From Fistulifera solaris (Eukaryota > Bacillariophyta > Bacillariophyceae > Naviculales > Stauroneidaceae): a DNA stretch of 64,000 nt. The notes under the pieces were generated by a model, which was not told the DNA's origin, did not search any database, and saw only the letters and a program-made list of their open reading frames with translations. The stretch lies in NCBI GenBank assembly GCA_030295235.1, contig AP026141.1:372001-436000 (forward strand). The letters are read 5' to 3'. Below, piece after piece: positions 46,524-58,387 of this stretch (position 1 is the first letter of the stretch; each line of letters starts with the position of its first letter). The position numbers and the translations under genes are program-made.

Positions 46524-49500
46524 ATGAATGGACATGGAGGAGAGTTGAATCCACAATCCTTGGAAAGATGGATACTTCAATCAAATGATCCTTCTCAACC
46601 GACGGCTCAGATGCAAGCAATCATAATGTTGAGGGATTGGTCGTTATCATCACCCCGAGAAGTAGTTATTGCCAGTATGTTTCAGGTTTTAGACCAATCT
46701 TCGGAAGAAACAGCCCAATTTTATTCACTCGGAACACTGGGACGTATGCCTCTGGACGAGACCGAAAGGGCATCCTTCCGACAGTATTTGCTCTATCGAT
46801 ATCCGCCGGCGTCTTCCACTTTTCTTCGCAATAAAGTAGCATGGATTCTTGCTCGATTTCTTTGGGAAGACGTTCCTATGCGCTGGACGACGTTAGAGCA
46901 TGATCTTATCCATCATTTATCTGTTTCCCAGCCCGCTCTGTTCTGCAAAATTCTAGAAACGGCAATGGAAGAGTTTTCAGCAGTCGTCATCCGTGAAGAC
47001 CCGAACAACGTCGACTATGACGAAGAACAAACTTTAACTACCAACTCTTCTTTTTATTCAACGAAACATGACATGCGAAGAGTTAAGGACTATTTCAAAG
47101 ATTACATTAATGAATACGGAGAGGCCACCGGTAAGCAGCCAAACGACCTTGCGACAAATACACTGGCCCATCGACTGTTCGATCGCGTTGTGAAGGTCTT
47201 AGAAGAGTCTATCGTCCTTTTACGGAATGGGAACGACGCAAACCGACAAGCTATCGAGACTGTGGCACTTGCTTTGAAATCGATGAGGCAGTTTCTAATG
47301 TGGATCGATCTTTTCCCTGCGGACACACAGGGCGAAGGAGCAGCGCAGTCAAAAGCAATCGAAATCCTACTCTACCTTCTGTCGGTTTCTGACTATCCAG
47401 CCCATATTCATGTTTTGACCTTCCAGGTGCTGAAAGAATGGAACAGCGGTGCACAATCTACCCATGCGACTTCACAAGTATCTGACCACGAGCTTCATGT
47501 TTATTCTGCCGTCTTCGAGCAGATCCACAAAGCAAATCTTCTTCCTTACAACGTTGAATCGTCGGCACCGATTGAAGTAGTGATTGAGGTAGCCAAGTTT
47601 GTCGATTCTGCTGGACAACATCTTTTGAACATGTTCGTGATTCAAAGCGCCAACGCAACATCGGAAATACAGGTTAACGCTGACAAGATAAAGAGCGCTT
47701 TGTTCCAGGCGCTCGATCTATTTTTTCGCGCATTCAGCTATGATGACATTGATGTATCAGCTGCTGTTTTCCCACTAAGCGGCAACCTCATTTCCGAAAT
47801 GGAGAAACAGGCATCATTGCGAATGCACTTGCCTCAGCTTTTGAACGTGCTATACAGCCAAATGAAGTACCCAGCCGATTTTTCGTACGACTACGAAGAC
47901 GAACTGGTCGCTGAAGAGATGACGTATCGTGCTGATCTAGCGAAACTGTTTGGAAAAATGGTACGCATTGATTCAAATATATGCCTTCAATTTGTTGTAG
48001 AGACAGCTCAACGAATGGAAGGAATATCTAAAGCACCGACGCAAGACGTTGAAGTGTTTTTACGCCTCCTTTATCATTTCTGCGAAGGTTTAAGACCGTC
48101 ACCTGGCTTAAAAGTCGTCATGAAGAATCAAGTTTTCTGTTCACTTTTGACGGCGTTGCATAATAGCGATATTGCTGACCATCCCCATCGCGAGGTCTTG
48201 TGTCTTTACTACGAGACATCGGTTCGCTACCATCCCATTTTCATGACCAACTCAGGAAACGCTAAAGTGACGAATACGCCGCTACTATCTCGAGTCTTGG
48301 AAGCAATGGTGCGTCTTCGTAGTTAACAAGCGAATGGTACACTATCGCTGCTCCTCACACGGATGTATTTACAGAGCGGTACCAGAGGCTTACTGCATTC
48401 CCATGTCAGAGTAAGATCACGTTGCTGCTATTTGCTACTCAATTTGGTAAAACATACAGCGCCGGTTCTGCGTTCTTTCGTAGAAACAGCAGTGTTCGGT
48501 ATCCGTGGCCTTCTTTCCAATGACGAATTTTGCTCAACGCTTAGACCGGATGATTCTCTCTACCTTTTCGAAACTATGGGCTTACTGTTGGGGAAGACAG
48601 GGCTTGAAGCTGAAAAACAAAGGGGATATTTAGTCGAAGTGGTGACTCCGCACATCGAGCGGGTCAGACAAGAAATTGCTTTTGCAGTTTCCACTGCAGA
48701 CACTGACCACGAAACTGCAGATTCAAGAGAAGAGATACTGGCTAGCTCGATCGCCGCAGTCGCGCATCTTAGCAAAGGTTTTTCTAAGCCATCAGACGGA
48801 GTTTTAGCTGTATTATCCGAGTCTGTACATGTGGTCTTATCTTTTCTCCGAACTGCTCCGACAAGCGAACTAGTCAGAAACAAAACGATGGTGTTCTTAC
48901 AACGAATGATTGTTACTATCGACAACCGCGTCCTACCTGAAATGCCTCAATTTCTTTCCCTACTAATTGAACACTGCGATGCCGATGACATTCTTTTCGT
49001 CTGCCAGTTGTTTAATCAGCTATGTTTAAAGTTTAATGAATCATCTGTCCCTGCTATTGACGGACAATTGATTCCACTGCTGAGAAAAATGCCAAGAACA
49101 AGTGCCAAGCCAAGAAAACGGCAATGGACAGCCTCCTCATATTTGCGCGGAACAGTTGGCTGTGAAGAAACTAATCTACGTTGTATTGCAACATATTGTC
49201 TCGAACAAAGCCACATCAGTTCTGGTTTCACCGTCTAACTTCGGAAGCCTTGAAAGTATTTTAGAGACAGTTCGCGATGGAGCTACCAGAGTTCAAGATC
49301 CCACTATTCAGAAAACATGCTTGAGGTTCTTCCGCGACCTCGTCGCACAATGGCTTCCTCTGGAACCTCCCGCGGATGATGTGGCTCTCTACGGTCGTGG
49401 CTTGCTGGTTTTCACACTGACTCATCTGATTCCAGATGTCATCAACTGCTTCTTCCAAAGTCAATTTGAGGAAAAGATGCTCTTTACAGCCGTGTGATAC

Positions 49501-49745
49501 ACGAGTTCGCAAACATTCTATTTTCAACAAGATCTCATTTACAGCTTGTTGAAGGCGACCGATCTGAGCTTCTCTACAACTCTTTACTTAGCTGCATAGA
49601 GCGAATAGCGGACTCACGGAACGGTGTAAAAGCCGACGTGGATCGCTTTGCTGATACTCTTTCGGTTCCCGACGTTCAAACGTGGCTAGTTGAAAGTATC
49701 CTCGGCATGCACAAAAGAACGAGATCGAAAAAGGGCCTCCTTTGA
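46524..49745 (+). CDS. Exportin-T (tRNA nuclear export receptor, Los1/PAUSED/XPOT-like)
   Basis: Two exons, 46524-48308 and 48375-49745 (66-bp intron GTGCGT...TTTACAG), give about 1,051 aa of alpha-helical HEAT repeats. Recognisable segments are FLRNKVAWILARFLWEDVP near the N-terminus (the exportin XPO1-like Ran-binding part), MKYPADFSYDYEDELVAEE followed by YRADLAKLFGKMVRID, and VRVRSRCCYLLLNLVKH with VLRSFVETAVFGI, which match the XPOT pattern. The receptor binds RanGTP and mature tRNA and carries it from the nucleus. Two homopolymer sites shift the frame: A5 at 49085-49089 (one too many) and A4 at 49472-49475 (one too few), the latter restoring LYSRVIHEFANILFSTR. The end may also be wrong: one more base in the A/G run at about 49727-49735 would extend the frame to a TAG at 49912. 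Confidence 0.8.
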
Positions 49746-49990
49746 CGAAACATGCGGCTGTTAAATTCTACGCATGTTACTCAGTCTTCTTTAGTCTCAT
49801 GGCTTTCCTGCACTCACTCGACACAAAGCACACGTTGATCTACTATCGGATCTACTCCAGGCTCGTAATTTTTGAACCGCAAGTAACGTTTCTAGATCAA
49901 TTTCTGCTGTAGATCAATTGAATTGCTTACAACTCGTAAGCTACCGATTTCTCGGATCAACATGTAAGCTATTTTATAATATAGAAGTAC

Positions 49991-51196
49991 TTAGTTACCC
50001 GCTTTCTTCTTGCGGTAATCATCCATCTCTTCTTGATAACGCTTTCTGTCATCGTCGGACTTCTTCTTGTAGTAATCCACCTCTTCGGGATTTAGCTCTT
50101 GCCAACGCTGACTGATAAGGCGACCAAGATCCTCAAAACTGATTTTGCCATGGGGGCGACTTCGCCCTTTTCGTTGTCCCTTCTCATCATCCCCCTTTCC
50201 AGCTTTATCACCTTTGCCGGTGTCTTCTCCCTCTTTACTGCCTTCATCCTTGTCATCATCGTCCTCATCATCAGCAGCCGCAGCGGCAGCAGCTGCTGCA
50301 GCACCAAGGATTCGAGCACGTTCTTCCTTGAAAAAGAAATTGTAAGCCGAGAGTGGGCGCTTGGGTTTGTCTTTCGGTCTCTTCTTGTAGGTTTTCTTCT
50401 TGATAGCCTTGGGACCCTCTGGAGTACTGACGCCAGCATGGCTTGCGCCACGATTCCCGGGGACGTTTGCAGCTCTAAGTCCAGCCGGATTCGAGCCAAC
50501 ACTTTCAGCGAGCTGGATATTAGCCTGAAGCTGCTGTTGTTGTTGCTGCTGCTGCTGTTGCTGTTGAAGCAATTGTAGAAGCAGCTGATTGTTCGAATCT
50601 TGGAGTCCACCTCCAAAGTGACCACCACCCGTGCCTTGCAAACCAGCTAGAAGATGCTCATTTCCATGCATACCTTGATGCACTCCCTGTTGCTGGCGGA
50701 GAAGCAATTCTCGTTCAAGTGCAAGCTGATTCGAGTTCATTCCATCGGGGCTTCCAAGACCTCCATAGCCGAGCGGAACTCCCCCGAAAGACTGAGGAAT
50801 CTGCTGCTGCTGCTGCTGCTGTTGTTGTTGTTGCTGCTGGAGAAGCTGCATCAGCATCTCGTTGTTACCTCCGACTCCAAGCATACCACCAGGCATCCCG
50901 CCGCCACCGAAGACCTGCTGGTGGCCCATATCCAACCCACCCTGCTGCTGGAGGTTGCGAAGTTGAAGCATCTGCTGGATAGAAAGATTCTGACCGCCAA
51001 TATCTCCTTGGAGAGCGTCACCTAGGCCTCCTCCGGCGTTGCGCATCTGCTGGAGCATACTCAGCTGCTGAGATTGACCAGCATTACCTTGCTGCTGAAG
51101 TGCATTCATCCCAAGCAGCTGCTGTTGCAAGCCGAAATGCTGTTGCTGCTGCTGAAGCTCGTCAACGGGCGTCTGTTGGTGCAAGTGGTTCTGCAT
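49991..51196 (-). CDS. HMG-box protein with polyglutamine tracts and a split HMG box
   Basis: About 401 aa from the only in-frame ATG (51196); an upstream exon is possible because the open frame continues and a TCAAAG acceptor precedes the ATG. Residues 1-220 are rich in Gln and Gly with runs of 13 and about 12 glutamines. After a basic linker (KKKTYKKRPKDKPKRPLSA) comes an HMG box: PLSAYNFFFKEERARIL is helix 1, and GKISFEDLGRLISQRWQELN with YYKKKSDDDRKRYQEEM are helices 2 and 3. Between helix 1 and helix 2 lies an insert of about 55 residues, polyalanine followed by acidic and Lys/Gly-rich sequence. HMG-box proteins bend DNA; polyQ parts often serve transcription complexes. The split box is unusual and may be a diatom variation. 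It converges on exportin-T. Confidence 0.8.
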   Translation of the reverse strand: MQNHLHQQTPVDELQQQQQHFGLQQQLLGMNALQQQGNAGQSQQLSMLQQMRNAGGGLGDALQGDIGGQNLSIQQMLQLRNLQQQGGLDMGHQQVFGGGGMPGGMLGVGGNNEMLMQLLQQQQQQQQQQQQQIPQSFGGVPLGYGGLGSPDGMNSNQLALERELLLRQQQGVHQGMHGNEHLLAGLQGTGGGHFGGGLQDSNNQLLLQLLQQQQQQQQQQQQLQANIQLAESVGSNPAGLRAANVPGNRGASHAGVSTPEGPKAIKKKTYKKRPKDKPKRPLSAYNFFFKEERARILGAAAAAAAAAADDEDDDDKDEGSKEGEDTGKGDKAGKGDDEKGQRKGRSRPHGKISFEDLGRLISQRWQELNPEEVDYYKKKSDDDRKRYQEEMDDYRKKKAGN

Positions 51197-52109
51197 TTGC
51201 TTTGAAAGGAGGATTGAATGAGAGAGTTGTGAGACGAGAGTGAAGAATCGGATTGTGCTGTAGATGCAAAGAACCTGTTGTGTTTGCCTGTTGTCCAATT
51301 GTTTAGGAGATCTATAAACTTCGCTTTATCGATAATTACGACCGAATGCTGCGTTATCAAAATTCAGGAGACGTTTCTCTCAAACAGCGGTCAGTTGACT
51401 GTAGACATCTTACCACGATCTACGTAGAAATTTTTTCCTTATCTTTCCTGAAAACTTATGCACTATGGTCTTTTGGAAGCAACGGTGTCTTCCGTACTCC
51501 ATATTTCTGAGTAAGCATTTATAGCGCCATGTTTCCCTTAAATAAAAACCAACGTGCGAGCAATCGACATTAGGAGCCAATATTTATGAATCCGACCATA
51601 GCCTACTATGTACCTAAATTTCTAAGTTCTTTCGGCCTTCGAGCATAGAAAAAAGTACGAAGCCGTTGTAAAACACGGGACACATACAGTATCGGCCTGA
51701 CGTACGCATGACAGACAAGAGACACAGATCCCAAATAATGCCAAAAGATCCGAAGTCCAGCGGTACCGTACCTGGTACCGGTACCTGGTAATTATGAGAG
51801 AGTCGTCGTAAGTGCGTTTATCGCCAAAAAATAGGGAATAACGAATCAATAAGTAAAAAGCGTCAAGGGGATAGCTAAGAGTACCGTACCGACAGACAAC
51901 GAGAGTTGTTGTTAGGTAAATCGTCAATCGGATAAGGTTAACGGTAAAGATGAACGAGCATTATTTGAGTCTGGAGTCCAAGTCCCGGATATTATTGCCG
52001 AAAAACCCGAAAGAATGTGACCATGACCAAAAACCGCACCTCAATCAACACGCATTACTATTTAATTCACTGACGAGCTGTGTTCGCTTACCTTATTACA
52101 ACACGAATC
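51197..52109. other. Divergent intergenic region
   Basis: No gene supported. It holds the likely 5' exon and promoter of the HMG-box gene and the promoter of the MORN gene. A 12-bp palindrome GGTACCGGTACC is at 51774-51785 within a series of GGTACC-like repeats. Confidence 0.4.
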
Positions 52110-53059
52110 ATGAACAAGGAGATTCAAAAAGCACGCGTCACGAAAGGGCAGTGTGCCTCCTGTGGGCAACAACTGTACCGATGGAAGCCGGAAGAACATT
52201 TAGCCGTTATTGGCATTCTCACCGGTAAAGTGACCTCGGATGCGAACGGGAGGAAGATCAGAAAAGTACCACTGACAATTCCAAATCTGGTGGAAAAGGG
52301 AAATGCCTCAAATGTGCTGGCTCCATGTCAGTGGTCGCCGACGCTCAGTTAAAAAAAGATGTCGACGTAGAGCCTGTGAGTAAGGCACCAATTGAGGTTT
52401 CCGGAGGTATTACATACGATGGCCCTTTCAATGCAAAAGGAGAAAGACACGGTTTCGGGAAGATGACCTGGGCTAATGGGGACGTCTATGAAGGAAATAT
52501 CAAAAACAATTTGCGAAATGGCAAAGGAACGATGGTATTTGCAGCGCATCCTGGAGACAAAAGTACCGGAAAATATGACGGATATTGGAAAAGTGATATG
52601 ATGCATGGCAAAGGTTCCCGGAAGTATACGAATGGGGACAAATACGAGGGGGAATTTTTCTTGGGCAAGAGACAAGGTGAAGGGCGTTTCACTTACGCCA
52701 ACGGCGACGTGTTCTGGGGCTGCTTCGAAGACAACGATATACACGGTTTTGGACGTTATTATTACGCATCTGGACAGCGATATGAGGGAGACTTCTTCCA
52801 TGGAAAACGTTGCGGTGTGGGCAAGCTTCAAGGCAAAGATGGACGGATAGAGATCTTCCAGTACGTGGGGAATGAACGAGTCGGAACGGGGATTCGCTGG
52901 TCAAATGATAGATCGACGGCATGGCTGATATCTGCAAATTCAAATGAATCGACTAGCGGTAGAACTGAAGAACAAATTTCTACGTTAGACGCTGCGAAAA
53001 GAGTGCATGATATTGAGCAAGCTGTCGAACGCGCGAAATTAGAGAAATCCAATGCATGA
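52110..53059 (+). CDS. Zinc-ribbon and MORN-repeat protein
   Basis: About 316 aa. The first 75 residues form a probable zinc ribbon with two CxxC pairs, CASCGQQLYRW and GKCLKCAG, separated by about 45 residues. After a short linker come six MORN repeats, each with the YxGxxxxGxxxGxG pattern: YDGPFNAKGERHGFGKM, VYEGNIKNNLRNGKG, YDGYWKSDMMHGKGS, YEGEFFLGKRQGEG, FWGCFEDNDIHGFG and YEGDFFHGKRCGVG. MORN repeats bind lipids or partners and often anchor proteins at membranes or the cytoskeleton. The C-terminus is a charged helix (AKRVHDIEQAVERAKLEK). The reading frame is interrupted between the zinc ribbon and the first MORN repeat. One more base in A4 (52294-52297) or G3 (52298-52300) restores the second CxxC and gives 317 codons. 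The ATG at 52110 is preferred since upstream codons lack a Met. Confidence 0.7.
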
Positions 53060-53752
53060 ACTCTCTGAAGTTCGCGCACCGAAGAAAGGCATAGTGGTTA
53101 ATAGTTATAGATTACACAAACTTGATCAGCTCTGCATAAAAAGAAGTTTTTTGTCGTACTCCGGGGTATGGCCTAGCCCTGAACTCACAAATGCTTGAGT
53201 TGACTTCGATGGCACCAAAATTGACGAAGTAGCTCTCTGCCGTTCGCGTTTCGACTGCAAGCTAGATTTGTTGTTTGCACTGTGAGAAGCAAAACATGAC
53301 AGCGACTGCATAACTTTGGCATCGCTCTAATGGTAGCTTGTAGCTGGCTGGCATTAGCCTTAGTAGGGAAAAGGGTCATTACCAGGTATTTGAAAAGTCA
53401 TAAGTCGTCACAAGTCACAAGTCTCAAAGTACAAAGTACTGTAGGAATAAAGTATCACGTTTTCCGATGGCAAGAAGTACATCACACATCACACATCACA
53501 CACACCACACACCTTCGCATTGTCCTCTTTTGTAACCGGTACCCACTTGAACAGACACTGTTCACATTTCACAATCCGTCTTCCACATGCGTTGGAAGCA
53601 AAATTTTGGAGCCTTCACCAAGCTCCGCAAGCTTCCAGATGATCGCATCTCGCAATCATCGCTTTCGTGATGCACATTCTCATCAAACAAAAGATGAGAC
53701 TGTAGATAAAGAGATCAAAAGCCCGATCCCGTGATTCTATAAAGTTGCAACT
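53060..53752. other. Intergenic region with CA-rich microsatellite
   Basis: No gene. A CACACAT-type microsatellite at about 53482-53512 and short direct repeats (CACAAGT, AAGTC) at 53395-53440 are the only features. Confidence 0.5.
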
Positions 53753-54277
53753 ATGAATTTTTACGATCGTTTTCGGAGAGGAAATGAACGAGAGGCACAT
53801 GAGCCCGACAACCTCGAACTGGCGCAGCCAACAGGACATCGCATGTCAGCGCCTGATTACGGCGACGAAAATGATGAACCAGAAGAATATTCAAATCAAA
53901 TGCTTCCTTCTAATTATATGATGCGACCAGACGAGAATGCGACAAGAGAAGAATATCCGACACAGGGAATAGGCGCGTTCCCTCCGCCCCTCGCCGAAGA
54001 CCCGACCGTGCAAGGTAATAATCTCAGTGATCCGCAAAATGCGCAAGATAGGACCAATCACGTCGATCCCTCCTCCGTGGGTATGTCGCAGGGTGCCTAT
54101 GATCACACTTTAACCCGAAGCAGACGATCGGCTGCTAGCACTTTCCGACGGAGAGAATTGCTTCGCCGAGAAGAGGAACGCAAATTTAAGAGGACGATAT
54201 GTCTTGTCATTGCTGCAGTGGTTGCCTGGTGTATATTGGCGGCAGTAGTGGGAGGAATTGTTGGTACACTGCTATGA
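53753..54277 (+). CDS. Tail-anchored membrane protein of unknown function
   Basis: 174 aa in one exon. The N-terminal 130 residues are polar and low in complexity (rich in E, D, N, P, Y). A basic helix (STFRRRELLRREEERKFKR) sits right before a single C-terminal membrane segment, TICLVIAAVVAWCILAAVVG, which ends close to the stop. This is a typical tail-anchored layout in which the polar part faces the cytosol. I recognise no domain. The ATG is preceded by an in-frame stop nearby, so the start is likely right. Confidence 0.6.
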   Translation: MNFYDRFRRGNEREAHEPDNLELAQPTGHRMSAPDYGDENDEPEEYSNQMLPSNYMMRPDENATREEYPTQGIGAFPPPLAEDPTVQGNNLSDPQNAQDRTNHVDPSSVGMSQGAYDHTLTRSRRSAASTFRRRELLRREEERKFKRTICLVIAAVVAWCILAAVVGGIVGTLL

Positions 54278-54538
54278 TAATACATCAGGGACGACATAGT
54301 TGCGTTGACCTCGCCACATCCCATCGAAGCACGCTGCAAATCCGTTAGTTTGATCATGGAAGTGAGCGAAAAATTCTCATTTTCTCTCCACAATTTTGTA
54401 AATGTAAGAGTACTATTTCAAGCTGTCGTTGTGCTAAGATGATGCATGAAGGTGCTACATACAGTATCTTTTTCTGCGCCGTGCACGAAACCCTACCAGA
54501 TAAAGGTAGTAAATGTAAGAGCCGAAATCTTATAGAAA

Positions 54539-57500
54539 TTAGGAGCTTGATACATTGTTAGGAAAATTTGGATCGTCTAGGGCACTTTGTTTCGCGGCAT
54601 CTTCTTTAGAAAAATAACCAGCAACTGCAGCAGGGGGGACTAACAAGACCTGCTGTCGCCTCAAGGATATCCACGGTAGTACCAGCAGCTTCATCCACCA
54701 TTCCAGTTGCAGCACCCGCTAAACCCACCAAACCAATCGCCACACCTTCACCAGTAGTTTTCAAATTATGGACATCATCACCAAAACGCTCGACCACGCC
54801 CTTGGCCTCTTCCTTGTCGTGTATTTTCTGCAGCGCTAGTGCTTCTATCGATTGACTCATTCGAGCCGCCCTCATGATTCGGTACTTTCTCAACCAGGGC
54901 ATCAGATATTGAACGAAGACTTGGCGCCAAACGGCACCGGCATCATTCACAAACTTGCTTTGATGTCTAAATTTCATCAGATACATTTGGGACAGGCGCT
55001 CAATGAATGGATGTCTGTGAGCTTCATGAACTAATAGATCCTTGATGAAATTTGTAGGGACATAATCAAAAGCGTATCCGTACAAGGAAACATCTTCACT
55101 CAGAAAGGGGACGTCAATCCTGCCCACCCAAAAAACGGCTGCGAAGAGGAATTGAGAAATTCGTCCGATGAGCACACCCGAACCTAGCCCAATGAACCAC
55201 GTCTCCAATGCGAGTGTGGTGATATTGGACGTTCTTGGTTTCGTCCGATAGAACGCTTTATAAAAGTTTTGTCGACAAGTGTTGGTCAAAAGCATTTTCA
55301 TCGAAATCGTTATAGTCAGCCCGATTGCAAACGCAAGGACCTTTATCATGAAGGCATTAGAAAAGTCCCAAATAAAGAGGAACGCAAATAAACCCACTGT
55401 GTAAGAGTGCAGATGCAGGTAAGAAGAGCCACGCTCTCTGGAAAAGATGCAATAAATAGACGTTAAACCCACCGATGAGGAAGACCAAAGTACCAGCTCC
55501 AATGAGACCGTAGACGGCATTTCCGATGTTCATGCAAGCCTGGGACAGTCTATTAGTTTATACACTGTGAATATCATACCTCCACGAAGAAGCTTACCGT
55601 GTCCGCACTTCTACGGTATTTCGTAAAGTAGCGAGAGCCAAGCGAGGGAATCAAGCCACAACGGTACTGTAATAATGTGGCCGTCGAGCTTAAAGGGGAT
55701 TTAGAAAAGCAGAATTCAAGCCAGTCACATGCACATATCGTATTACCTTGGTATGTACAAAACAACCAACAGGACCATCGTAAAAGTGGCTGCGATTGAT
55801 GCTGGATAAAGAGCAAGCTCGACCCCTCGTCGAGTCGGGACCAACCTGTCAGCGGCCGTTAGCAACTCAAAAACGACTAACGAATTTGCTGCATCACACA
55901 CTTACTGCCGCGCCCAACTCGGTAGCTCTTCCGTCAATGACTCTTGAGCTTCACCTGCTAAAATGGATGCAATTCCAGTTATTGAAAAGAGAATCAGTGA
56001 CAAAATGATGGTAAAGCCAACTTGCGCTGTCTGGAAAACAATCATACGTGTTGGAAGCCAAATGCCTTCTTTCTCAAATAGCGCTCCCGTCTGAAAAAGT
56101 TCCCATGTCCACAAAAACCCTCCCGCCCTTTCCGATCCATTTCCACGAAAAACGAAGTTAAGCATTGTTTCATCGGAAGAGGATCCATTCCTCAACGTGG
56201 AGCGAGAGTCACTGAGACTCTGCTTCATTGGTTCAGAACTGTCGTGCAAGACACAGGCGTTCATGAGCATCGTATTAACCTTTCGAGTAGCAGCTTTTTT
56301 GATTCGGAACTCTCCAACGGTGTTTGAAGGTATAAACAGCGATTGTCCGATACCCTTAAAGAGATGAGCAAAAAGACAAATCAAGTAGTAGGTTGCAAGA
56401 ACTACGCCAGCTCCAAGGGTAATGTACAGATAAAAAATAAAATAAGCTTGGTTGACACGCTGTTCAGCATCGTCATACGGCTCTTCAGTGTCTGCACGGT
56501 ACCGCTGCACACCAAAGTAGGGGGGTCTTCACCAAGCTAGATTGAGGCAATGAAAGGTACGTCAAAAACGCAGAACACATGGCCTCACTTACACCGAGTA
56601 GAGGAGGGTCACAAACAAAGCGATCGCATGCTGTTTTGGCCCTTGAGAGTTTGGATTGTTTCCGAGACTCAAAGGCACTATTGTAACGATACCAAAGGCA
56701 CCGAGAAAAATGGCCACCATGAACCTGTGAATGCAAGTGAGAATTCAAAACTAAAATGTCGCGTCACACAGCAATATGACCCACCAATTCCACAACTGCG
56801 CCTTTAAAAGACAAGTGAATTCCTCTTTCTTTTCCGTTTCAAGGCAGGAGGCAGTGACGCGCGACTGATAGATTGACGCATACGTGACAGATGTCATGAG
56901 GTAAAAGAACCAAATTAAACACACGCAAATCACCGAAGAATGTGTGTCCACCACCAAATCAACAATCGCATGGTCTACAGAGTTCGCACTGGTGAACACT
57001 CCCTCTTTCGGGATTTCTGTGTCCGCTACGGGGTCATTTCGTCTCTCTTTCCGACACCTTTCGTTGACAATCGACCGCTCTTCCCCAAACACGTCAAAGA
57101 ATATAGTCGACAAACGATCTTCGCTCCCCACTTCCCACGCGTCCAGATCGTAGGCTAAAGCATTCACAAAAGCCTCGAAATCCAGCCGACCAGAACCTGA
57201 CGTGGCTACTTCTACCATTTCTCGTTTCAAAGCGTCATCACCGGCCCGTTCAAACTCGCCGCATTCCAACAGAATCGCTTCCACAAGATCAACATCCAGA
57301 AGGGGTCCCTCCTCTTGATCCGAAAAGGCAACATCTTTCATCATGATGCGAAACACATCCTGGAGTATTGTGTGAGGCTGGGGAAGAAGTGATTCGGCCA
57401 GCTCTGCTTGCAGTGCCTCTTTCTTGGCTCGCCTTGTTTGTCGCCATTTCTGATACCAGTTTGTTGGTTCCTCGTCTTTCTTTTCCTCGTCGTTATCTTC

Positions 57501-57992
57501 TTTGATGGTCGTATTGTAGTCATTCTCTTTCGCGATCTTAGCCGCTCTCGCCAGCACCGGAATCAAAAGGAGAGCCGTAATTTGCACCAAATCCAAGTAT
57601 TCTTCCGGGGAACACAACTCTTCATCGATATGCTTCTGACTCTCTTCCAGTCTATTTTGAACACTATCCGATGGCTTTCTCATTAACGAAGAAGTTGTCA
57701 CTTGACTCATGTGCACGACTTTCTGAATCATTTTCTGCCCAGCGCTGTACGCTTTTTCTTGAACCTGCAACTCTTCTTGCGACAAGCCTCCACCGAGAGA
57801 CCGGACGATCTCAATGCACTCTTTATGGGATAACATGAGTCCGTACCGACTGGTGAGTAAGGCCTGCACGTCTCGGGAGCTGATGGAGCCATTCGGTCGA
57901 TCCGGAAAGCAAGTTTGGTGCAGTGCGGCGATGTATTCAAGTTCCTTCACGTCGGCGCCAGCACCGATGGAACGCAAGAATTCGACGCCCAT
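54539..57992 (-). CDS. Large polytopic membrane protein with EF-hand-like N-terminal region
   Basis: Six exons (57992-56785, 56724-56593, 56526-55906, 55845-55747, 55688-55598, 55539-54539; introns 58-66 bp or similar) give about 1,049 aa. The first 400 residues are cytosolic and helical with two EF-hand-like stretches (NGSISSRDVQALLTSRYG and GSGRLDFEAFVNALAYD), then nine or more membrane helices follow, e.g. VICVCLIWFFYLMTSVTYA, FMVAIFLGAFGIVTIVPLSL, YITLGAGVVLATYYLICLF, VGFTIILSLILFSITGIASI and FLFAAVFWVGRI. I do not recognise the family; a calcium-regulated channel or transporter is conceivable. Two extra bases break the last exon: around 55466-55490 (T4 or G3 run in the gene) and G6 at 54633-54638. 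Correcting the latter gives a soluble C-terminus VAGYFSKEDAAKQSALDD and the stop at 54539; the total is 1,050 codons. Splice sites of exons 2-3 are less certain. Confidence 0.6.
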
Positions 57993-58387
57993 TGTGTATT
58001 ATAAGCAAGCTTTCATACTCTGCTGGGATAATAACAAATGTTTGTTCTACTATGAGCGCTGGTCAGGCGAAGAAATCTTAAAAAAAATAAAAAAAAGAAA
58101 CAACTCACGCGTCGCAGAACACGGAGAAAAGTTGCAACGAGAAGCTTCAAAACAAGATGTCATGAGGCATTGTCACACTGGTTTAGATCTATTGCACATG
58201 AAACATGAACTTTCTCGAGCCAATTGAGGAGACTAGCACTGTGAGAATGAGGTTAAAAAGTTGTCCTGGTAGACCAACTTTAGATTATTGATCGATTTCA
58301 TTCTAAGATACTTTAAAACAGGAGAAAAGATGCAGCAAAGGGTATAACAATGACTAGCCAACTGTATATAATATACATATGCAATAA
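57993..58387. other. Intergenic region
   Basis: Promoter of the polytopic membrane protein and 3' end of the next minus-strand gene. No gene seen. Confidence 0.4.
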
